Shown: positions 58,912 to 64,000 of the stretch, in pieces | How the letters are laid out: each line of letters starts with the position of its first letter | Numbering within the stretch: the stretch's first letter is position 1 | From: an uncultured Lachnospiraceae bacterium | Lineage (GTDB): Bacteria > Bacillota > Clostridia > Lachnospirales > Lachnospiraceae | Direction of reading: 5' to 3' | DNA: 64,000 nucleotides | Assembly (NCBI GenBank): GCA_934394565.1 | Contig: CAKRQV010000012.1 | Coordinates: 21,876-85,875, forward strand | Made by a program: the position numbers and the translations under genes | Notes under the pieces: generated by a model | The model's input: only the letters and a program-made list of their open reading frames with translations | What the model was told of the DNA's origin: nothing | Database searches by the model: none

Positions 58912-59050
58912 GAACAGTCATAAAAATAATGACTGCAGGATTTCAGAAACAGGCATGTTCAGATCTGAAAGAAGGCAATACAATATAAAATTCGTCAGAT
59001 TTACAGAAATTTACAGAAAAATCTTCAACACTTTAACGAAGAAAAGTGGA

Positions 59051-59079
59051 TTGACAAAGGAAACAGATGCTTTTATAAT
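59051..59079 (+). promoter_or_regulatory. Promoter of the T-box operon
   Basis: Full consensus: TTGACA (59051-59056), 17-base spacer, TATAAT (59074-59079). Transcription should start near 59086, just before stem I of the T-box leader. Confidence 0.92.
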
Positions 59080-59085
59080 AAGCAC

Positions 59086-59362
59086 CAGATAAACCATTGA
59101 AGCGGAGATAAAACATCATAAGCGCCGTACAGAGAGAGGTAGTTGCTGAGAATCCTCCGGAAACGCTGTTTTGTAAATGGACCGCTGAGGGCAAGGGGAA
59201 AGACGTTAGTCGAGTATATGCGACGTAGGCCGGCGTTAACGGCAGAAAATGTGTTGGCATTTTTGACAGAGAGGGTTCTGAGATGATCAGACCAAATAAG
59301 GTGGTACCGCAGATTAAAGTATATGATCTGTCCTTATATGATAAGGACAGGTCTTTTTTTAT
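59086..59362 (+). promoter_or_regulatory. T-box riboswitch leader, tryptophan specifier
   Basis: Stem I is closed by AGCGG (59101-59105) and CCGCT (59182-59186). The specifier TGG (Trp codon) is at 59178-59180, in the usual place on the 3' side of the specifier loop next to that helix. The AGAGAG/GCTGAGAA distal elements follow in order. The T-box AAGGTGGTACCGCAG is at 59298-59312 with bulge TGGT, which pairs with uncharged tRNA ends. The leader ends in a strong terminator. Uncharged tRNA-Trp should therefore induce the operon. Confidence 0.92.
59328..59360 (+). terminator. T-box-controlled terminator
   Basis: CTGTCCTTAT-ATG-ATAAGGACAG followed by GTC and seven T. Competes with the antiterminator containing the T-box. 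Confidence 0.92.
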
Positions 59363-59402
59363 ACCTGTTGCCTGCTCTGTCTGAAATCCGAAAGGAGTAA
59401 AG

Positions 59403-60497
59403 ATGGAAAATTACAGTATCTACCTGCCGAGCTATTCAATCGGCAATGATGTGTACCGGAAGATCCCTGAAGTGTGCAGACCTTACGGTGCAAAGATTGC
59501 AGCCATAGGCGGCCATAGAGCGATCGCTTCCGTAAAGGAGCTTTTGCTGGATGCAGTCAGGGACAGTGAACTGCAGTTTATGGAGTTTCTCTGGTACGGC
59601 GGAGAGGCAACCTATGAAAATGTAGAAGCTTTACAGCAGCAGGAATCCGTACAAAACGCCGATATGCTTTTCGCTATCGGCGGCGGCAAGGCGACAGACA
59701 CAGTCAAAGCGCTGGCAGAGGTCACCCACAAGCCGGTATTTACCGTACCGACGATCGCTTCCAACTGTGCAGCCTGTACAAGCGTGTCAATCATGTACAA
59801 CCCGGATGGTTCCTTCAAAAATCCGTTTTTCTTTGCAAAACCGCCGGTACATGCTTTTATCCAGACATCGGTACTGATCCATACACCGACAAAATATATG
59901 TGGGCGGGCATCGGCGATACCTATGCCAAATATTTTGAAAGTACGATTTCTTCCAGAGGAGAACATCCGGTACATTACGTCAGCCTTGGCGTCGGCATGG
60001 GCCGCCAGTGTTACGAACCACTTCTGCTATACGGAAAGAAGGCGCTGGAGGATCAGAAAAAAGGTGAGCTGTCCTATGAGTTTGAACAGACAGTGCTTTC
60101 TATTATCGTAACAACAGCGATCGTATCGATCCTGGTAACGACAGAGCATATCATTGATTACAATACCGGTCTCGGTCATGCCGTTTATTATGCATTGACT
60201 TCCTTTCCTCACATTGAGGAGGGGCACCTGCACGGTGAGCTGGTTGGTTTTGGTATCCTGCTTTTACTTCTGGTTGATCAGGATATGGAAACCTTCAAAA
60301 CAGTATATGAATTTAACCGGAGTATCGGACTTCCAACCTGTATTGCAGATGTGGAAATCACCCCAAAGGATCTGGAAGCCGTGATCGACAAGACAGTTTC
60401 TATGAAAGATATCGATCACAATCCGTATAAAGTGACAAAAGAGATGCTTACAGAAGCATTTGAAACTTTAGCAGCATACAACACAACACACAGATAG
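59403..60497 (+). CDS. Iron-containing alcohol dehydrogenase-family protein (GldA-like)
   Basis: 364 residues, GAAAGGAG before ATG 59403. Fe-ADH/glycerol-dehydrogenase fold: NAD-binding FAIGGGKATDTVKALAE, then TVPTIASNCAACTSVSIMY. Metal-site region WAGIGDTYAKYFEST (Asp), GHAVYYALTSFPHIEEGHLH with the later HGE (His). It is the first gene after a tryptophan T-box and leads into a TrpXYZ-type transporter. A normal glycerol dehydrogenase would not be expected under Trp control, so a role in indole or aromatic-keto-acid metabolism is possible but unproven. Confidence 0.85.
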   Translation: MENYSIYLPSYSIGNDVYRKIPEVCRPYGAKIAAIGGHRAIASVKELLLDAVRDSELQFMEFLWYGGEATYENVEALQQQESVQNADMLFAIGGGKATDTVKALAEVTHKPVFTVPTIASNCAACTSVSIMYNPDGSFKNPFFFAKPPVHAFIQTSVLIHTPTKYMWAGIGDTYAKYFESTISSRGEHPVHYVSLGVGMGRQCYEPLLLYGKKALEDQKKGELSYEFEQTVLSIIVTTAIVSILVTTEHIIDYNTGLGHAVYYALTSFPHIEEGHLHGELVGFGILLLLLVDQDMETFKTVYEFNRSIGLPTCIADVEITPKDLEAVIDKTVSMKDIDHNPYKVTKEMLTEAFETLAAYNTTHR

Positions 60498-60518
60498 AGA
60501 AAATAAAGGAGAAGAAAA

Positions 60519-61583
60519 ATGAAAAACATGAAAAAATTCGCAGCAGTATGTATGGCAGCAGCAATGGGTATGAGCCTTTTTACAGGATGTGGCAGCAGCT
60601 CATCCGCAGCAGGAAGTACAGCAAGTACAGCTTCTGAAGCTTCTGCAACAGAGAGCACAGCAGACGCAGCCTCTGCAACAAGCACAGCAGACGCAACAGC
60701 AGATGCCAAAGATGCCAAGATAGGTCTGATCGCCATGGTGGAAAATGGTGCTTTCATGGATATGAAAAACGGTATCATCGATACACTGGAGGAGGCCGGT
60801 TATGGCAATGTGGAATACAAATGTGCCGGCGGTGATTCCAGTGCCCTGCAGTCTATTGTTGCCAGTATGACAGATGGCAGCTACGATGCTGTGATCACAA
60901 TCGCCACACCGCCGACGCAGGCTGTTGTCAATGTGGGATCTGATACACCGGATATCTTCTGCGCCGTATCCGCACCGGTAGCTGCAGGCGTTATGACGGC
61001 ACTGGAAACACCGGACAAAAATGCCACAGGTACATCTAATGCGATTCCGGTTTCTGAAATCTTCGAGCTGGCACAGGCTACCACTCCGGTAGAAAAATAC
61101 GGACTGATTTACAGCGGTAACGAGGATAATGCTACCAATACCATCAACCAGTGTAAGGAATATCTGGATTCCGCAGGTATTGCTTATGTAGAAAAAACAG
61201 CTTCCACAGCCAATGATATTGAGACAGCTACAAATGCCCTGATTGAAGAGGGCGCTCAGGCGATCTTCGTACCGAACGATTCCATTATTCAGGATGGCGT
61301 GACCACACTGGCAGATATCTGCAAAGAGAATAAGATCCCGACTTATTGTGCATCTGCTACGACTGTAGCTTCCGGCTGTTTTGCAACGCTGGCTATTGAC
61401 GATTACGGCATCGGCCAGAAGACAGCAGAAAAAGCTATCCAGGTACTGGAAGGTGCTGCTGTTGCAGATGTACCGGCTGAGGTTGTTGGCATCGACTACT
61501 GTTCTGTAAACAAAACAACGATGGATGCCCTTGGTATCACAGAGATCAATTCCGATTATGAAGTAAAAACTCTGGGTGAATAA
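60519..61583 (+). CDS. trpX: ABC transporter substrate-binding lipoprotein (TrpX-like)
   Basis: 354 residues, AAAGGAGAAG before ATG 60519. Lipoprotein signal with FTGC lipobox (about residues 21-24), an Ala/Ser/Thr-rich linker, then the ABC_sub_bind (DUF534) domain: IGLIAMVENGAFMDMKNGII, VITIATPPTQAV, YGLIYSGNEDNA, IFVPNDSIIQDG and LAIDDYGIGQKTAEKA. With the downstream permease and ATPase, plus the Trp T-box, it matches the TrpXYZ tryptophan uptake system described in Firmicutes. The symbol is given on that basis. Confidence 0.85.
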   Translation: MKNMKKFAAVCMAAAMGMSLFTGCGSSSSAAGSTASTASEASATESTADAASATSTADATADAKDAKIGLIAMVENGAFMDMKNGIIDTLEEAGYGNVEYKCAGGDSSALQSIVASMTDGSYDAVITIATPPTQAVVNVGSDTPDIFCAVSAPVAAGVMTALETPDKNATGTSNAIPVSEIFELAQATTPVEKYGLIYSGNEDNATNTINQCKEYLDSAGIAYVEKTASTANDIETATNALIEEGAQAIFVPNDSIIQDGVTTLADICKENKIPTYCASATTVASGCFATLAIDDYGIGQKTAEKAIQVLEGAAVADVPAEVVGIDYCSVNKTTMDALGITEINSDYEVKTLGE

Positions 61584-61657
61584 CAAAACGTATACAACAG
61601 TAAGTCTTTGATTGACAGACAGACAAAGCTGTGAAAAAATACAGGCAGACAGTGTCG

Positions 61658-61690
61658 ACGCAGACAACGCGGCATTGTCTGCGTTGTTTT
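61658..61690 (+). terminator. Internal terminator between trpX-like and permease genes
   Basis: ACGCAGACAA-CGCGGCA-TTGTCTGCGT followed by TGTTTT. It may lower expression of the downstream genes relative to the binding protein. A second promoter follows. Confidence 0.75.
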
Positions 61691-61759
61691 ACACAGGCAA
61701 TATACAAAAGCGGCTATCGGCATAAGATTTTTGCAGGGTGTGAAAGCTGCAGCGTATGT

Positions 61760-61788
61760 TTGCCGTGATTACGCTACATATATAATAT
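61760..61788 (+). promoter_or_regulatory. Possible internal promoter of the permease-ATPase pair
   Basis: TTGCCG (61760-61765) with TAATAT (61783-61788) at 17 bases; an overlapping TATAAT at 61781 would have a 15-base spacer. Confidence 0.5.
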
Positions 61789-61810
61789 AATAGAAGAAAA
61801 GGAAAAAGAC

Positions 61811-62737
61811 ATGGTATACTATCTTTCAAATCTGCCGGACGGACTGATCTATGGTCTGCTGGCTATGGGAATCTATATATCTCTTCGTATTCTGGATATT
61901 CCGGATCTGACCACAGAGGGAAGCTTTGGCTTTGGCGCTGTCATTTCCGTATTGGTAACGCTGGCCGGACATCCGGTGCTGGGACTTCTGGCCGGTCTGG
62001 TGGCCGGACTTTTTGCGGGTGCGATCACAGGACTTTTGCAGACAAAGCTGTCGGTACATCCGGTACTGGCCGGTATCATTACGATGAGCGGTCTGTATTC
62101 GGTCAATCTGGTCTGCTATTCCCTGACCGACAAGGGAGCCACCACCAATTTAAGCTACAACCAGTCCACAATTTTTGAAACGGTCAAGAACCTTCTCGGC
62201 GTCAGCGGACAGTTCAATACAACGCTGGTCAAGGCCGGTGTCAGTCTGGTGATCGTAATCCTGCTTCTGGTGATCATGAGTCTGTTTTTCAAGACCCATC
62301 TGGGACTGCGCATCCGTGCAACGGGAGATAATCCGGACATGGTACGTTCTTCCTCCATTAATGTAGATATGACAAAGATCATTGGCCTGATGATCGCCAA
62401 TGGCCTGATTGGCTTTGCCGGAGCCATGGCTTCCCAGAGTATCGGCTATGCGGATATCAATCTGTGCAATGGTGCATTGATCTATGGTCTGGCTGCCGTG
62501 ATCATCGGTGAGGCCGTCTTTGGTAAAAGAAGTGTGACGGTGGGACTGATCTCTGCGGTTGTCGGTTCGGTGATCTATAAGCTGATCGTCGCTTTTGTTG
62601 TGCGCATGAATCTGTTTGGAGACAGAAGTGCGAATTTGATGAAATTTACCTGTGCGCTGATCGTGGCGATCACACTGGCGATACCGGCGATCAAGCAGAA
62701 AATGGCAGAGTCCAGACAGAGAAAGGCGGGCAGATAA
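61811..62737 (+). CDS. trpY: ABC transporter permease (TrpY-like)
   Basis: 308 residues from ATG 61811; the upstream AGAAAAGGAAAA is a modest ribosome site. About eight membrane helices in the BPD_transp_2 (branched-chain permease) style. Family motifs: YISLRILDIPDLTTEGSFGF, then VHPVLAGIITMSGLYSVNL, and the cytoplasmic coupling segment RIRATGDNPDMVRSSSINVD. It partners the TrpX-like lipoprotein and TrpZ-like ATPase. The stop shares one base with the next start codon. Confidence 0.85.
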   Translation: MVYYLSNLPDGLIYGLLAMGIYISLRILDIPDLTTEGSFGFGAVISVLVTLAGHPVLGLLAGLVAGLFAGAITGLLQTKLSVHPVLAGIITMSGLYSVNLVCYSLTDKGATTNLSYNQSTIFETVKNLLGVSGQFNTTLVKAGVSLVIVILLLVIMSLFFKTHLGLRIRATGDNPDMVRSSSINVDMTKIIGLMIANGLIGFAGAMASQSIGYADINLCNGALIYGLAAVIIGEAVFGKRSVTVGLISAVVGSVIYKLIVAFVVRMNLFGDRSANLMKFTCALIVAITLAIPAIKQKMAESRQRKAGR

Positions 62738-63537
62738 TGTTAGTAGTTGATCATATTTCCAAAACATTTGCAAAGGGTACAGTCAATGAGCACAGCGCAA
62801 TCAGGGATCTGAGTATTACGCTGCAGGACGGGGATTTTGTAACGATCGTCGGATCTAACGGTGCGGGTAAAAGTACGCTGTTTAATGCGATCTGCGGAAG
62901 CTTTCTGACAGACAGTGGAAAGATCCTGCTGGATGATATGGATATTACTTTTAAAAGTGAGCATGAGCGTGCGCGGGTGATCGGCCGGGTGTTCCAGGAT
63001 CCGATGAAGGGTACGGCTCCGAATATGACCATCGAGGAAAATCTGGCGATGGCCTATACAAGATCCGGCAGGCATTCTTCGATGTTTTCCAGAGCGATCA
63101 CCAAAGAGAAGGTAAAGTTTTTCAGGGAAAATCTGGCGAGATACAATATGGGGATCGAGGATCGTATGAAAACAAAGATCGGTCTGCTCTCAGGCGGTCA
63201 GAGACAGGTGGTCACACTTCTGATGTGTACATTGTCGGTGCCGAAGCTCCTTTTACTGGATGAGCATACGGCGGCGCTGGATCCGGCTACGGCGAAGAAG
63301 GTGATGGAGATTACGAGAACGATTGTGGAGGAGAATCATATTACGACGATGATGATCACACACAATCTGCAGCAGGCACTGGATACGGGGAACCGGACGA
63401 TTATGATGGACTCCGGGGAGATCGTGTATGATGTTGCAAGGGAAGAAAGAGAGAAACTTTCGGTGCAGGATCTGGTGAGACTGTTTGGGGAGAAGAGAAA
63501 CAGGGAATTGACAAATGACAGGATGATGCTGGGATAG
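62737..63537 (+). CDS. trpZ: ABC transporter ATP-binding protein (TrpZ-like)
   Basis: 266 residues from ATG 62737. Walker A GSNGAGKST (about 46-54), Q-loop VFQDPMKGTAPNMTIEENLA, signature LLSGGQRQVV, Walker B LLLLDEHTAALDP and switch His in MMITHNLQQAL. It energises uptake with the permease encoded just upstream. Last gene of the Trp-controlled operon; a tagged foldback starts 4 bases after its stop. Confidence 0.92.
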   Translation: MLVVDHISKTFAKGTVNEHSAIRDLSITLQDGDFVTIVGSNGAGKSTLFNAICGSFLTDSGKILLDDMDITFKSEHERARVIGRVFQDPMKGTAPNMTIEENLAMAYTRSGRHSSMFSRAITKEKVKFFRENLARYNMGIEDRMKTKIGLLSGGQRQVVTLLMCTLSVPKLLLLDEHTAALDPATAKKVMEITRTIVEENHITTMMITHNLQQALDTGNRTIMMDSGEIVYDVAREEREKLSVQDLVRLFGEKRNRELTNDRMMLG

Positions 63538-63541
63538 TTAG

Positions 63542-63698
63542 GACGGACGAAACCGCCTCTGCCATCGCTGCGACATACATATATATTGCTGCGCTCCGGC
63601 TCCGTCGGTCCGAGCCTGGGGTCTCGGACGCTTACTCGCGGAAGTCGCTTGCAATATATATGTATGTCGCAGCGATGGCTGGGGCGGTTTCTGACTTT
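63542..63698 (+). repeat. Long tagged foldback element F3 (before the rRNA operon)
   Basis: The tag GACGGAC (63542-63548) abuts GAAACCGCC, which pairs with GGCGGTTTC (63683-63691). After a 3-by-3 internal loop, 28 perfect base pairs follow (63561-63588 with 63652-63679), and TGACTTT comes after the stem. The 63-base loop contains GTCCGAG-CCTGGGGT-CTCGGAC (63608-63629) and is homologous to the loop of F1. It ends the Trp operon and insulates the rRNA promoters. Confidence 0.9.
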
Positions 63699-63776
63699 GG
63701 AGAGGGGTGACGAGACGGTAGATATTGAGAAGAAGGAGGGGGCGAGAAGAAAATTGAAAAAAATTGAAAAAGGGTG

Positions 63777-63805
63777 TTGACATATGCTGGAAATGGTGGT
63801 AAATT
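63777..63805 (+). promoter_or_regulatory. rRNA operon promoter P1
   Basis: TTGACA (63777-63782), 17-base spacer, TAAATT (63800-63805), followed by AAACAAGCTGTCGCGAA. Confidence 0.85.
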
Positions 63806-63869
63806 AAACAAGCTGTCGCGAAGAGCTACAGACAACGACAAAAAACTTCAAAAAAAGTTAAAAAAGTTG

Positions 63870-63898
63870 TTGACAAAGAGAAATGGCTATGATATATT
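63870..63898 (+). promoter_or_regulatory. rRNA operon promoter P2
   Basis: TTGACA (63870-63875), 17-base spacer, TATATT (63893-63898), followed by AAATAAGCTGTTTCGAA, a near repeat of the sequence after P1. Confidence 0.9.
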
Positions 63899-63904
63899 AA
63901 ATAA

Positions 63905-64000
63905 GCTGTTTCGAACGACAGCGAATGAGAACCTTGATAACTGAACAGTGAAACACATAAATACAATCCTCGAAAATTCTTTGATAAGACAGTCCGGAAA
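63905..64000 (+). other. Pre-16S rRNA leader (16S gene begins beyond the window)
   Basis: Contains GAGAACCTTGATAACTGAAC and AGTGAAAC, typical of clostridial pre-16S leaders upstream of the RNase III stem. No 16S sequence is reached by position 64000. Confidence 0.8.

Overview
The window reads as chromosome of an anaerobic, gut-type Firmicute, most likely a Lachnospiraceae (Clostridia) member. Pointers are strong AGGAGG ribosome sites, dense intrinsic terminators, sigma-A promoters with 17-base spacers, a T-box leader, a yybP-ykoY leader, Fe-S serine dehydratase, an ATP-type PfkA, a Firmicute-style Tad pilus cluster (Flp1-like pilin, a DUF5702-like protein), and families such as DUF5685 and DUF4367. 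I cannot name the species from sequence alone.

Layout. 1-781: end of the F1Fo ATP synthase operon (atpD tail, atpC). 964-5082: a YugP-type zinc protease, mntP under a Mn2+ riboswitch, trmB, tRNA-Lys(CTT), a small XRE regulator and a membrane protein with a structured leader. 5231-9013: regulator plus serine dehydratase operon, then pfkA. 9203-15174: recQ, a DUF5685-like protein, a J-domain protein and membrane proteins. 15487-17672: two COG0523 metal-chaperone GTPases, one with a 48-bp His/Asp/Cys tandem repeat and one fused to a YcgQ-like domain. 17693-25460: pth, mfd, a PrsA-like lipoprotein and a (p)ppGpp-hydrolase-like HD protein. 25529-25985: an array of about 55-bp tandem repeats. 26189-27230: a YgjP-like metallopeptidase, possibly read from a leaderless mRNA, and ybaK. 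27405-36870: a compact, mostly overlapping tad pilus operon. 37016-46309: rhomboid protease, histidine kinase, HIT protein, ECF sigma factor, convergent murG, DUF4367- and DUF6147-like proteins in an AT-richer patch, a TSCPD protein, mtnN and a 2-hydroxyacid dehydrogenase. 46601-52189: an accessory catabolic locus (URO-D-family protein, FAD oxidoreductase, LysR regulator, SLC13 transporter). 52622-58911: a CdaR/PucR regulator, a YbhJ-type aconitase-family hydratase, a YjbR-methyltransferase fusion and an EIIC-like membrane protein. 59051-63537: a tryptophan T-box leader, an Fe-ADH-family oxidoreductase and a TrpXYZ-type ABC transporter. 63777-64000: tandem rRNA promoters and pre-16S leader; 16S should start just past the window.

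The most unusual signal is a set of hairpin elements that begin right after stop codons. At 1668, 3937 (minus strand), 18275, 56216 and 63542 the tag (G)ACGGAC sits at the 5' foot of a hairpin, and four of the five stems are followed directly by TG. The stems are unrelated in sequence. Three are very long: 26, 56 and 28+9 bp. Two of these share a homologous loop core with a covarying internal stem. The 56-bp stem differs from perfect pairing only at three positions, all G-U wobbles in the plus-strand RNA. They look like tagged, oversized terminators or foldback elements of a family I cannot name.
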